A stretch of 64,000 bases of DNA from CAIKMD01 sp963740675 (GTDB lineage: Bacteria > Pseudomonadota > Alphaproteobacteria > ATCC43930 > CGMCC-115725), in NCBI GenBank assembly GCA_963740675.1, contig CAVUFS010000001.1, positions 248,001 through 312,000 on the forward strand, given 5' to 3'. Below the pieces are notes generated by a model. That model worked only from the letters and a program-made list of their open reading frames with translations. It was not told where the DNA came from and did not search any database. Positions 43,418 through 52,310 of this stretch are shown here, piece after piece (position 1 is the stretch's first letter; each line of letters opens with the position of its first letter). A program made the translations under genes and the position numbers.

Positions 43418-44266
43418 ATGGCTGCCGATAAATTGCCTGGGGGCAAGAACGTCAAAGTCGAGCTCGAAGACGGCGTTGCTTGGGTGACGCTCAACCGTCC
43501 CGAAAAGCGCAATTGCATGAGCCCGGCGCTCAATGACGAAATGGTCGAGGTGCTCGATGCGCTCGAGATCGACGATCGCGCTCAGGTGCTGGTGCTGACC
43601 GGCGCGGGCGAGGCGTTCTCCGCCGGCATGGATCTACGCGAATTCTTCCGTGCTACCGACGGTTTGCCCTATACGCAGCAGATGCGCGTCCGCCGGTCGT
43701 CGGCGACGTGGCAATTCCAGCAGCTCGCGCATTACATGAAGCCGACCATCGCTATGGTGAATGGCTGGTGCTTCGGTGGTGCTTTCACGCCGCTCATCTC
43801 CTGCGATCTCGCCATCGCCGCGGAAGAGGCGCAGTTCGGCATTTCCGAAATCAATTGGGGCATCATCCCTGGCGGCCAGGTGACGAAGTCGCTGGTCTTC
43901 GCGATGAGCTTCCGCAACGCGATGTACTACACGCTGACCGGCGAGACCTTTAACGGAACGCAAGCGGCGGCGATGGGAATCGTCAACGAGGCGGTTCCGA
44001 AAGCGAAGCTGCGCGAGCGCACCAAGGCGCTGGCCGATCAGCTCAAGGGCAAGAACCCGCATGCGCTGCGCGCCTGCAAGGAAGCGATCCGCGCCTGCAT
44101 GAACATCCCGTTCGAGAGCTCGGGCGATTACCTTGCGGCGAAGAGCACGCAGCTTCGCTTCGTGGACGACGAGAACGGCCGCGTTGGTGGCCTCACGCAA
44201 TTCCTCGACGAGAAATCCTATCGCCCCGGCCTCGGCGCGATGCGCAGAGAGAAAGAGAAGAAGTAG
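43418..44266 (+). CDS. p-Hydroxycinnamoyl-CoA (feruloyl-CoA) hydratase/lyase
   Basis: 282-residue crotonase-fold enzyme converting feruloyl- or coumaroyl-CoA to vanillin or 4-hydroxybenzaldehyde plus acetyl-CoA. It follows the known Pseudomonas HCHL sequence closely: LNRPEKRNCMSP, VLTGAGEAFSAGMDLREFF, TIAMVNGWCFGGAF and GISEINWGI with catalytic Glu144. The ATG at 43418 follows GAGGAGG. Downstream is the NDP-forming acyl-CoA synthetase that would make its substrate; the aldehyde product could be oxidised by the PaoABC-type enzyme at 48.5 kb (inference). Confidence 0.87.
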   Translation: MAADKLPGGKNVKVELEDGVAWVTLNRPEKRNCMSPALNDEMVEVLDALEIDDRAQVLVLTGAGEAFSAGMDLREFFRATDGLPYTQQMRVRRSSATWQFQQLAHYMKPTIAMVNGWCFGGAFTPLISCDLAIAAEEAQFGISEINWGIIPGGQVTKSLVFAMSFRNAMYYTLTGETFNGTQAAAMGIVNEAVPKAKLRERTKALADQLKGKNPHALRACKEAIRACMNIPFESSGDYLAAKSTQLRFVDDENGRVGGLTQFLDEKSYRPGLGAMRREKEKK

Positions 44267-44287
44267 CACGCGGCGTCATTTACTTTC

Positions 44288-44358
44288 GTCATTCCCGCGA
44301 AAGCGGGAATCCAGGTCTGGACCCCCGCTCCTGAGCTTGTCGAGGGCGCGGGGGTGAC
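44288..44358. repeat. Composite dispersed palindromic repeat (type A with type B core)
   Basis: The left half GTCATTCCCGCGAAAGCGGG is type A. The right half ends CGCGGGGGTGAC, but its loop is CTGAGCTTGTCGAG, a piece typical of type B elements. It lies between the hydratase/lyase and acyl-CoA synthetase genes. Confidence 0.75.
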
Positions 44359-44380
44359 GAACCAAAGCTTAGGGTCACGC

Positions 44381-46549
44381 ATGTCTATCGACATCTCACG
44401 TCTGATGCGGCCGCGCTCGATCGCGATTGTCGGCATCTCGCCCGAACCGAGTTCGGCCGGGTTCCTGATGCTGAAGACGCTCGAGGAATATTCCTATTCC
44501 GGCGCGATCCATCTCGTCAGCCGCAACCGCAGCGACGTCGCGGGCCGGCCTTGCGTCAAGACGATCGAGGACCTGCCTGACGGCGTCGATGCGGCGATGC
44601 TGCTCATCCCGCGTGTCGCGATCGAGGATGCGGTTCGCTCCTGCGCCAAGAAGAAGATCGGCGGTATCGTCATCTTCGCCGCCGGTTTCGGCGAGGCGGG
44701 CGGCGAATGGAAAACGGCGCAGGATCGCATCGCCGCGCTCGCCGAAGAGAACGGCATCGCACTGTGTGGGCCGAATTGCCTCGGCCTGGTCGATTTCATC
44801 AACCGCATCCCGCTGACCTTCTCGCAGCAATTGGGTCCGCCGCTCGATGTCGCTTCCGGCGTCGTGGTGGTGGCGCAAAGCGGCGGTCTTGCCGGCGTGG
44901 TACGCGTGGCGCTGCGCGCCAAAGGCATTCCCGTCACCTGCTGGGTCTCGACCGGCAACGAAGCGGTGCTGGGGCTCGAGGATTACGCCGGCTATCTCCT
45001 CGAAGAGCCAACAACGCAGGTCGTCGCCTGCTTCGCCGAACAGATCCGCAAGCCGCAGCGCTTCCTTGAAGTCGCCGCGCGGGCGCGCGAATTGGGCAAG
45101 CCGATCGTGTTGCTGCATGCGGGCAAGAGCGCGGCGGCGCAGGAATCGGCGAAATCGCATACCGGCGCGATGGTCGGCGATTACGCGGTGATGGAAACCG
45201 TGCTGGCGCACAGCGCCGTGCTGAAGGTCGATACGCTCGAAGAGCTGATCGATGTCAGCGAGCTGATGATGCGCTTCCCGGTGCCGCCGACCAAGGGCTG
45301 CGCGATGGTCACGGATTCGGGCGCGGTCAAAGGCATGACGCTCGATCTTTGCGACGCGCTCGGCCTCGATCTGCCGCCGCTGACGCCGGCGCTCGAGAAG
45401 CAGCTTCAGGCCGAATTGCCGGAATTCGTCGGCGCCTCCAATCCGCTCGATCTGACGGCGCAGGCGATCACGCATCTCGATATGTATGCGAAGACCATTG
45501 CACCGCTGCTCGCCGACGATCGCTATGGCAGCCTCGTGCTGACGGCGATCGTCTCTTCGGCGACCGAGTATGCGTTGATCAAAGGCCGCGCCTCGCTGAA
45601 GCCGCTGATCGGCGCGAAGAAGCCGGTGATCTACGCGATGCTCGGCGACGAGGCCGAGGTGCCGGAGAAGCTCATCCCCGAAGCGCGTGCCGGCAACGTG
45701 CCGTTCTTCCGCTCGCCGGAACGTGCTTTCCGCGCGCTCGCAAAAGTGACGGCTTATGGGCGTGCGTTGGAAGCAGCACGGATTCGTTCTCTTAGCCGTC
45801 ATCCCCGCGAAAGCGGGGATCCAGGGAAACCGCGGGGCGCCTCACTGGATTCCCGCTTGCGCGGGAATGACGGGAATAATTTTCCCGCCTTCACCGGAAA
45901 AGGCACCCTCACCGAAGCTGCCAGCAAGCAATATCTCGCGGCCTGCGGGATGAAGATGCCGCAAGGCAAGCTTGCGACGACGCTTACCGAAGCGCGCGAA
46001 GCGGCAAAGGCAATCGGCTTCCCGCTCGCCGCCAAGCTGCAATCGGCCGCGGCAGCCCATAAAAGCGATATCGGCGGCGTGATCTTGCGCATCGCCGACG
46101 AGAAGCAGCTCGATGCCGCGTTCGAAAAGCTGCAGGGCATCGCGCGCGGGCGAAGCCTCAAGCTCGACGGTATCCTCATCGAGCGGATGGCGCAGCCGGG
46201 TCTCGAGATGATCCTCGGCGCGCGGCGCGATCCGCAATGGGGGCCGGTGCTGGCGGTTGGCCTCGGCGGCATCTTCGCCGAGGCGATCGCCGATATCCGC
46301 ATCCTGCCGGTCGGACTCGATCCGGTTGAGATCGAAGCCGAGTTGCGTCAGCTTCGCGGCGCCAAGATACTCGCCGGCATGCGCGGCGCCAAGCCTGCGG
46401 ATGTGAAGGCGCTGGCACAAACTGTCGCGCAGCTCGGCGCGATCATGCAGGCCGAGCCGCGTATTATCGAGATCGACATCAATCCGCTCGCGGTCTTTGC
46501 TGAAGGCGAGGGCGTGCTGGCCCTCGACGCGCTGATCGTCGCGGCATGA
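44381..46549 (+). CDS. NDP-forming acyl-CoA synthetase (FerA-like feruloyl-CoA synthetase), with in-frame repeat insertion
   Basis: 722 residues. N-terminal CoA-binding domain (MRPRSIAIVGISPEPSSAGF), ligase domain with phosphorylatable His260 (AKSHTGAMVGD), and C-terminal ATP-grasp domain (GFPLAAKLQSAAAAHKSDIGG...IDINPLAV). Sphingobium FerA, an ADP-forming feruloyl-CoA synthetase, is the model; position beside the hydratase/lyase supports the same activity. Residues ~473-497 (HPRESGDPGKPRGASLDSRL..) are translated from a type A palindromic repeat placed exactly in the linker between ligase and ATP-grasp domains. The ATG at 44381 is preferred over the upstream GTG at 44354, which lies in a repeat. 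Confidence 0.82.
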   Translation: MSIDISRLMRPRSIAIVGISPEPSSAGFLMLKTLEEYSYSGAIHLVSRNRSDVAGRPCVKTIEDLPDGVDAAMLLIPRVAIEDAVRSCAKKKIGGIVIFAAGFGEAGGEWKTAQDRIAALAEENGIALCGPNCLGLVDFINRIPLTFSQQLGPPLDVASGVVVVAQSGGLAGVVRVALRAKGIPVTCWVSTGNEAVLGLEDYAGYLLEEPTTQVVACFAEQIRKPQRFLEVAARARELGKPIVLLHAGKSAAAQESAKSHTGAMVGDYAVMETVLAHSAVLKVDTLEELIDVSELMMRFPVPPTKGCAMVTDSGAVKGMTLDLCDALGLDLPPLTPALEKQLQAELPEFVGASNPLDLTAQAITHLDMYAKTIAPLLADDRYGSLVLTAIVSSATEYALIKGRASLKPLIGAKKPVIYAMLGDEAEVPEKLIPEARAGNVPFFRSPERAFRALAKVTAYGRALEAARIRSLSRHPRESGDPGKPRGASLDSRLRGNDGNNFPAFTGKGTLTEAASKQYLAACGMKMPQGKLATTLTEAREAAKAIGFPLAAKLQSAAAAHKSDIGGVILRIADEKQLDAAFEKLQGIARGRSLKLDGILIERMAQPGLEMILGARRDPQWGPVLAVGLGGIFAEAIADIRILPVGLDPVEIEAELRQLRGAKILAGMRGAKPADVKALAQTVAQLGAIMQAEPRIIEIDINPLAVFAEGEGVLALDALIVAA
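45798..45871. repeat. Dispersed palindromic repeat (type A) inside a coding sequence
   Basis: GTCATCCCCGCGAAAGCGGG and the outer half GGATTCCCGCTTGCGCGGGA, the same element as the intergenic copies, but within the acyl-CoA synthetase gene and read through without a stop. The protein is otherwise in frame on both sides. Confidence 0.85.
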
Positions 46550-46565
46550 CAGGGAGGTTGACCTC

Positions 46566-47540
46566 GTGAAACATCTGCACCTTGCCGCCGCGCTGGCTCT
46601 CGGTGTCGTATCGTTGCTCTCCCTCGCGCCGGCACACGCCGCCGATAAGATTCGCGTTACGAAATCGGAGGCGACGACTTTCGCTTTCGCCTTCCTCGAA
46701 GTCGGCGTCAAGGAAGGGTTCTACGCCAAGCATGAACTCGATGTCGAAACATTGAACCTCGCCGGTGCGGCGAAAGCGCATCAGGCGTTGCTTGCTGACA
46801 GTGCCGAGATCGAGCTCGGCTCGGGCATCGAGATGATGTTCATCGCCAAGGGCTCGCCGACGAAAGGCGTCGCGGCGCTGGCGGGGCCGCCGCTCGGCTT
46901 CGCCATCATGGTCGCCAAGGATGGCGGCATCAATTCCGTCGCCGATCTCAAAGGCAAGCTGATTGGCGTCTCGACCGTTGGCTCGCTCAGCGACTGGCTG
47001 CCGACCGAGATTTCGCGGCGTCAGGGTTGGGGCAGCGATGGCATCCGGCGTGTCGCGCTCGGCAGCCAGGACGGGCTCACCGGCGCGCTGATCTCGCACA
47101 ATGTCGATGGCATCATCGGCGGCACGCAAACCGGCTACCGGCTGGAGCAGGAGGGTAAGGGCAAGATCCTCACCACCTTCGGCCCGCTGATTCCCGATTT
47201 CATCGCCCACATGATCGTGGCCAGCGATACGTTCATCAGCCAGCAACCCGACGAGTTGCGGCGTTTTCTCGCCGCCTGGTTCGAGACGGTGCATTTCGCC
47301 AAGACGCATAAGGACGATACGGTTCGCGACACGATGCCGTTGACGCGGCTGCCGCCCGACATTGCGTCGCGGCTCTACGACGATCAGATCCCGATGTTTT
47401 CGGATGATGGCCGTTTCGAGCCAAAGGCGCTCGCGGTGATCAAGGAAGCGATCAAGCAACTCGGCCCACTTGATACTTTGCCGCCGGACAATCAGCTCTA
47501 TACCGAGGCATTCCTGCCGGGTGCGAAAGCCGCAAAGTGA
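46566..47540 (+). CDS. ABC transporter substrate-binding protein (NitT/TauT-like)
   Basis: 324-residue periplasmic receptor starting with GTG after GGGAGG, 16 bases behind the acyl-CoA synthetase, so in the hydroxycinnamate operon. Signal peptide LAAALALGVVSLLSLAPAHA. Receptor blocks: VGVKEGFYAKHELDVETLNL, SADIEL-like DSAEIELGSGIEMMF and VADLKGKLIGVSTVGSLSD. Probably binds the imported aromatic acid; no ATPase or permease is present nearby. Distinct from the 41615/62656 pair. Confidence 0.83.
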   Translation: MKHLHLAAALALGVVSLLSLAPAHAADKIRVTKSEATTFAFAFLEVGVKEGFYAKHELDVETLNLAGAAKAHQALLADSAEIELGSGIEMMFIAKGSPTKGVAALAGPPLGFAIMVAKDGGINSVADLKGKLIGVSTVGSLSDWLPTEISRRQGWGSDGIRRVALGSQDGLTGALISHNVDGIIGGTQTGYRLEQEGKGKILTTFGPLIPDFIAHMIVASDTFISQQPDELRRFLAAWFETVHFAKTHKDDTVRDTMPLTRLPPDIASRLYDDQIPMFSDDGRFEPKALAVIKEAIKQLGPLDTLPPDNQLYTEAFLPGAKAAK

Positions 47541-47580
47541 GCGCAAGCCGCGCTTTTAAGTTCGTCGTTGCATTGGAGAG

Positions 47581-48057
47581 ATGGATATGAGGCTGCTTTT
47601 AATCGCCGCCGCGGCGCTGCTCTTTTGCTCACTCGGCGGAACCGCGCGCGCTGCCGATATCGATTGCGTCAGCACGACCTTCAATCTGCTGTCGCCGAAC
47701 GACAAGGTCTGCGTCAGCGTGTTCGAGGACTCGCAAGTGCCGAATGTCGTCTGCCATATCTCGCAGGCACGCAAGGGCGGCTGGGGCCAGCCCTTCGGCC
47801 TCAATGAGGATCCGTCGAATTTCTCAGTCTCGTGCCGCCAGATCGGACCAATCGATGTCGATCTCGCCAAGCTTAAAGAAGGCGAAGAGGTCTTCACGCA
47901 AAAGACCTCGATCTTCTTCAAGAAGACACGCATCTACCGCCTGATCGACAAGCCGCACAATACACTGATCTATCTCGCGGTCAGCTCGAAGATCGTCAAC
48001 GGCTCGCCGTCGAACGCGATCAGCACCGTGCCGATCATGCCGTGGGGGAAATCGTGA
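47581..48057 (+). CDS. creA: CreA family protein
   Basis: 158 residues with signal peptide LLLIAAAALLFCSLGGTARA. The mature part matches CreA: DIDCVSTTFNLLSPNDKVCVSVFEDSQVP, VCHISQARKGGW, GLNEDPSNFSVSCRQIGPI and a C-terminal NAISTVPIMPWG. CreA is a conserved exported protein of unclear role. Four to five cysteines suggest disulphides. ATG at 47581 or 47587. Not obviously linked to its neighbours. Confidence 0.85.
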   Translation: MDMRLLLIAAAALLFCSLGGTARAADIDCVSTTFNLLSPNDKVCVSVFEDSQVPNVVCHISQARKGGWGQPFGLNEDPSNFSVSCRQIGPIDVDLAKLKEGEEVFTQKTSIFFKKTRIYRLIDKPHNTLIYLAVSSKIVNGSPSNAISTVPIMPWGKS

Positions 48058-48511
48058 TTGGCGGAGATCGCCGCGTAAGCGCAACACCGACGAAACAACT
48101 ACATCTACGATCGTGAAAGGCGGCGGCCGCTGCCGCGGTCAGCGTGCCCTTGAACACTGCAGGGGTGCGCGAAGGACCGTCGCTTGCCGCGGTGATCATC
48201 GGCTGCTTTGCATCGCTTCGGAAACTTCTAGCCTCTTTGCTGGTTGTATTGCAGCGTAAGTCTATCCGGCTCCGAAGGCGCAGCGCGGAGCCGAGGCGCG
48301 AAAGGAACACAGCACGATATCGACACGACCGAAATGTACAAGACCGGTCGTAACGATGTCGTGTCTTCTCATGATGAGTGGGCTCGCGGTCGCTTTCGCC
48401 GCGGTCTGTAGGACTTGCGACGGGCACCTCGGCGAATGAAGTGCGAGGCGGGAGCGCGGCCCACGATCACCAAGACTTGCCGGACACTACAACATACATC
48501 CGGAGAGAATA
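48058..48511. other. 454-base region without a supported gene
   Basis: Only short, unconvincing frames occur here, on both strands, and codon pattern is unlike the neighbouring genes. A small inverted repeat ACGACCG (48325-48331) / CGGTCGT (48345-48351) with a 13-base loop may be an operator for the PaoABC-type operon that starts at 48512. CGGAGAG before 48512 is its ribosome site. The rest shows nothing I can name. Confidence 0.4.
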
Positions 48512-49030
48512 ATGACCCCGAACGACACGACGACCCGGTCAAAAGCGCAAACCATTCCTGCGCCAGCCAAGCTTACGGTAACGCTGCGGGTCAACGGCAT
48601 CGAGCGGCGGCTCGAGATCGCGCCGTGGACGACCTTGCTCGACGCGTTGCGCGACCATCTCGATTTGACCGGCACCAAGAAAGGCTGCGATCACGGCCAA
48701 TGCGGCGCGTGCACGGTGCTGATTGATGGTCGGCGCATCAATTCCTGCCTCACCCTGGCGGTGATGAAAGACGGTGCGGAGGTCACGACGGTCGAGGGAT
48801 TGGCCCGGGACGGCGTTCTTCACCCGGTGCAGCAGGCTTTCATCGACAACGACGCGTTCCAATGCGGCTACTGTACCTCCGGCCAGATCTGCTCGGCTGT
48901 TGCCCTGATCGCCGAAGGGAAGGCGAGGACCGCCGACGAAATTCGCGAGTTGATGAGCGGCAATCTGTGCCGCTGCGCCGCTTATCCCCAAATCTTGGCG
49001 GCGATCCAGCAGGCGATGGGTGTGTCATGA
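48512..49030 (+). CDS. paoA: Aldehyde oxidoreductase [2Fe-2S] subunit (PaoA-like)
   Basis: 172-residue iron-sulphur subunit of a molybdenum hydroxylase. The plant-type cluster is GCDHGQCGACTVLIDGRRINSC; the second cluster uses CGYCTSGQIC and CRCAAYP. E. coli PaoA has a Tat signal, but this protein begins with a plain hydrophilic MTPNDTTTRSKAQT, so the enzyme is probably cytoplasmic. Overlaps the next gene by four bases (ATGA). Confidence 0.88.
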   Translation: MTPNDTTTRSKAQTIPAPAKLTVTLRVNGIERRLEIAPWTTLLDALRDHLDLTGTKKGCDHGQCGACTVLIDGRRINSCLTLAVMKDGAEVTTVEGLARDGVLHPVQQAFIDNDAFQCGYCTSGQICSAVALIAEGKARTADEIRELMSGNLCRCAAYPQILAAIQQAMGVS

Positions 49031-50043
49031 TCAATTTCCAGTACACCCGTGCGAGCGACGTCGTCGATGCCGTCCGCCTGATTGCCGCCGATCCGGCTGC
49101 CAAATTCATCGCCGGCGGCACCAATCTGATCGATTTGATGAAAGAAGACGTCGAGCGGCCGACGCGGCTGATCGACATCTCGCGGCTAGAGTTGCGCGAT
49201 GTCGAGGAACTCGCCGGTGGCGGGCTGCGCATCGGCGCGCTCGTGCCGAACTCCGATCTCGCCTATCACCCGCTCATCGAGCAGCGCTACCCGATGCTCG
49301 CGAGCGCGATTCTGGCGGGCGCCTCACAGCAGTTGCGCAACATGGCATCGACCGGCGGCAATCTCCTGCAACGGACGCGGTGCGCTTATTTCTACGACAC
49401 CACAACGCCGTGCAATAAGCGCGCCCCCGGCAGCGGCTGTTCCGCGATCGACGGCCATAATCGCATGCACGCGATCCTCGGCACGAGCGATGCCTGCATC
49501 GCGACCCATCCTTCGGATATGTGCGTCGCGCTGGCGGCGCTCGAGGCGAAGGTGCATGTGACCGGGCCCGTGGGCCAGCGCGTCATCGCCTTTGCGGATT
49601 TTCATCGCCTGCCAGGCGACAAGCCACAGCAGGACAATACCCTCGCGCGCGATGAGATCATTACGGCGATCGAGCTGCCGCCGCAGGGCTTCGCCGCGCA
49701 TTACACCTATCTCAAGATCCGCGATCGCCTCTCTTATGCATTCGCCCTGGTCTCGGTCGCGGCGGGGCTTGAGCTCGACGGCGACACGATCAGGGAGGCG
49801 CGGCTCGCGCTCGGCGGTGTCGCGCACAAGCCGTGGCGCGACACCGGGGCAGAAGATTCGCTGCGCGGGCAACCTGCCACCGAAGCGAATTTCGCCCGCG
49901 CCGCCGATACGCTGCTGCGTGGCGCCAAGGGCTTTGCGCACAACGGCTTCAAGGTCGAACTCGCGCGCCGCGCCGCGATCCGCGCGCTGACGCAGGCGGC
50001 GCGCGGATCGCCGCAATCGCAATCCGACAAGAAGATACGGTGA
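49027..50043 (+). CDS. paoB: Aldehyde oxidoreductase FAD subunit (PaoB-like, with [4Fe-4S] insertion)
   Basis: 338-residue FAD-binding subunit. FAD loop FIAGGTNLIDLMK near residue 30 and TGGNLLQRTRC. The segment after it, C119 AYFYDTTTPC129 NKRAPGSGC138 and C157, carries four cysteines, the [4Fe-4S] insertion that marks PaoB/YagS-type and 4-hydroxybenzoyl-CoA reductase-type subunits. Starts inside the paoA stop (ATGA) and ends inside the paoC start (GTGA): a tight operon. Confidence 0.88.
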   Translation: MINFQYTRASDVVDAVRLIAADPAAKFIAGGTNLIDLMKEDVERPTRLIDISRLELRDVEELAGGGLRIGALVPNSDLAYHPLIEQRYPMLASAILAGASQQLRNMASTGGNLLQRTRCAYFYDTTTPCNKRAPGSGCSAIDGHNRMHAILGTSDACIATHPSDMCVALAALEAKVHVTGPVGQRVIAFADFHRLPGDKPQQDNTLARDEIITAIELPPQGFAAHYTYLKIRDRLSYAFALVSVAAGLELDGDTIREARLALGGVAHKPWRDTGAEDSLRGQPATEANFARAADTLLRGAKGFAHNGFKVELARRAAIRALTQAARGSPQSQSDKKIR

Positions 50044-52268
50044 ACGCCATGGCCCCTTACATCGGCAGCCCCGTCTCGCGGCTCGATGGCCGCGCCAAGG
50101 TCACCGGCACTGCGAAATACGCCGCGGAGTTCAACGTGCCGGGTCTCGTCCATGGCAGCGTCGTGACCTCGACGATCGCCAAAGGTCGCATCCGGCGCAT
50201 CGATGCGAGCGAGGCGCTCCGGGTCGAGGGCGTCCTCCATGTTCTGACGCATGAGAACCGCCCGCCTATGGCGGAGAGCAATGACGCATACGCGGACGAC
50301 GTCGCGGCCGACGGGCAGCATTTCCGGCCGCTTTACGATGGCGCCGTCCTCTTCAATCACCAGCCGATCGCGCTGGTGCTGGCGGAAAGCTGGGAAGCCG
50401 CACGCTTCGCTGCCTCGCTCATCCGCGTCGACTATGACGAAACACCCCACGTTACCGATCTTTTCGCGGCGCGCGACAACGCCAAGGCGCTCCCAGACAA
50501 CAGCTTTTCCTTGTCGCCGGCCAAGCCGCGCGGCGATGCCGCGAAAGCGTTGGCCGCTTCCGAACGGCGGCACGAAGCCGAATATTTCTCGCCGGTCGAG
50601 CATCACAATCCGATGGAGCCCTACGCGGCGACCGTGATTTGGGAGGGCGGCGGCAAGCTCACGGTGTATGACAAGACGCAAGGCGTGCAGAACGTTCAGC
50701 ACTATCTCTGCAGCGTGTTCCAGGCGAAGCCCGAGGATATCCGCGTACTCTCGCCCTATACGGGCGGTGCCTTCGGTAGCGGCCTGCGCCCGCAATACGA
50801 AACGGTACTCGCGGTGCTCGGCGCGCGGGCGTTGAAGCGCTCGGTGCGTGTGGTCCTGACACGCCAGCAGATGTACGGGCTCGGCTATCGTCCCGCCACG
50901 ATCCAGCGAATTGCGCTTGGCGCCAAAGCCGATGGCACGATCGATGCGATCACGCATGAGGCGATCGGCATGACCTCGCAATACGAGGAATTCGCCCGCA
51001 AGGACACGATATGGTCGGGCGTGCTCTACAACACTGCCAACGCACACTACGCGCACAAGCTCGCACGCCTCGACGTGGCGACGCCTTGTGACATGCGGGC
51101 GCCGGGTGCCACAACCGGTGTCTACGCCCTCGAATGCGCGATGGACGAGCTCGCGGTCGCGCTGCAGCTCGATCCGCTGGAGCTGCGCTATCGAGCCTAT
51201 TCCGATCGCGACCAGAATGCTGACATTCCCTACACGAGCAAGCAGTTGCGTGAATGCTATCGCCAAGGCGCGGAAACCTTCGGCTGGGCGAAGCGCAAGC
51301 CGCAGCCGCGCGCAATGCGCGATGGCCACGAGCTCGTCGGCTGGGGCATGGCAACCGGCGTTTGGGAAGCGCTCGACGTGCCGATCACGACCCGGATCGT
51401 CCTGACGGCGAATGGGCACGCCGAGGTCGCGTGCGCGACATCCGATATCGGCACCGGCACCTATACGGTCATGGGTCAGGTCGCGGCCGAGATGCTCGGT
51501 CTTCCGGTCGAGAATATCGATGTAAAGCTGGGCGATTCAACTCTGCCGCAATCGCCGGTCGAGGGCGGCTCCTGGATCGCGAGCTCGGTCTCGAATGCCA
51601 TCGCGGCAAACGCCGCGCTGATCCGTGCGGATCTGCTGGACTGGGCGCGGAAAATCCCGGGCTCGCCGCTTCATGACGCGAAGCCGGAAGATGTCGTTCT
51701 TGCCGATGGCGGCATCGTGTTGAAGCGCGATCCGCGCCGCGCCGTCACGATCGCCGATGCAATGCGGCAGGGCGGGGTCGATCGTATCGAGCGTGAAGAA
51801 TCGCACAAGCCGAGCGACGACGGCAAATATGCGCGCAACACGCATTCGGCTGTCTTCGCCGAGGTAAAGGTGGACGAACAACTCGGCGTCATTCGCGTGA
51901 CGCGGATCGTCAACGCGATCGCGGCCGGACGCGTCATCAACCCGAAGACGGCAAGAAGTCAGATCGTGGGCGGCGTGATCTGGGGTATCGGCATGGCGCT
52001 ACACGAGCAGACCCTGATCGACCACAAATTCGGCCGTATCATGAACGCCGACATGGCCGAATATCATGTCCCCGTGCACGCCGACGTGCACGACATCAAG
52101 GTGATCTTCGTCGACGAGCCGGATGACATCATCAATCCGCTCGGTATCAAGGGCATGGGGGAGATCGGTATCGTCGGTGTGGCCGCGGCCATCGCCAATG
52201 CGGTCTATCACGCGACGGGGAAGCGCGTCCGCGACCTGCCGATCAGCCTCGATAAGCTTCTTGATTAG
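50040..52268 (+). CDS. paoC: Aldehyde oxidoreductase molybdenum-cofactor subunit (PaoC-like)
   Basis: 742-residue catalytic subunit. Blocks: SRLDGRAKVTGTAKYAAEF, YTGGAFGSGLRPQYE, the active-site loop DMRAPGATTGVYALE, and catalytic Glu708 in GIKGMGEIGI. Length matches E. coli PaoC (about 730). Oxidises aromatic aldehydes to acids; vanillin or hydroxybenzaldehyde from the hydroxycinnamate lyase is an attractive substrate (inference). GTG at 50040 overlaps the paoB stop and has AGAAG at good distance; ATG at 50049 is an alternative. The usual chaperone PaoD is not adjacent. Confidence 0.87.
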   Translation: MNAMAPYIGSPVSRLDGRAKVTGTAKYAAEFNVPGLVHGSVVTSTIAKGRIRRIDASEALRVEGVLHVLTHENRPPMAESNDAYADDVAADGQHFRPLYDGAVLFNHQPIALVLAESWEAARFAASLIRVDYDETPHVTDLFAARDNAKALPDNSFSLSPAKPRGDAAKALAASERRHEAEYFSPVEHHNPMEPYAATVIWEGGGKLTVYDKTQGVQNVQHYLCSVFQAKPEDIRVLSPYTGGAFGSGLRPQYETVLAVLGARALKRSVRVVLTRQQMYGLGYRPATIQRIALGAKADGTIDAITHEAIGMTSQYEEFARKDTIWSGVLYNTANAHYAHKLARLDVATPCDMRAPGATTGVYALECAMDELAVALQLDPLELRYRAYSDRDQNADIPYTSKQLRECYRQGAETFGWAKRKPQPRAMRDGHELVGWGMATGVWEALDVPITTRIVLTANGHAEVACATSDIGTGTYTVMGQVAAEMLGLPVENIDVKLGDSTLPQSPVEGGSWIASSVSNAIAANAALIRADLLDWARKIPGSPLHDAKPEDVVLADGGIVLKRDPRRAVTIADAMRQGGVDRIEREESHKPSDDGKYARNTHSAVFAEVKVDEQLGVIRVTRIVNAIAAGRVINPKTARSQIVGGVIWGIGMALHEQTLIDHKFGRIMNADMAEYHVPVHADVHDIKVIFVDEPDDIINPLGIKGMGEIGIVGVAAAIANAVYHATGKRVRDLPISLDKLLD

Positions 52269-52310
52269 GGCTTCCGCATCGAAGACCCGGCCGTTTGGCT
52301 CCGCCTTACC

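Noticed and set aside
48035..48427. Minus-strand frames in the 454-base region after creA
   Set aside because: No homology, no start signal, and the translation is compositionally unlike real genes of this window.
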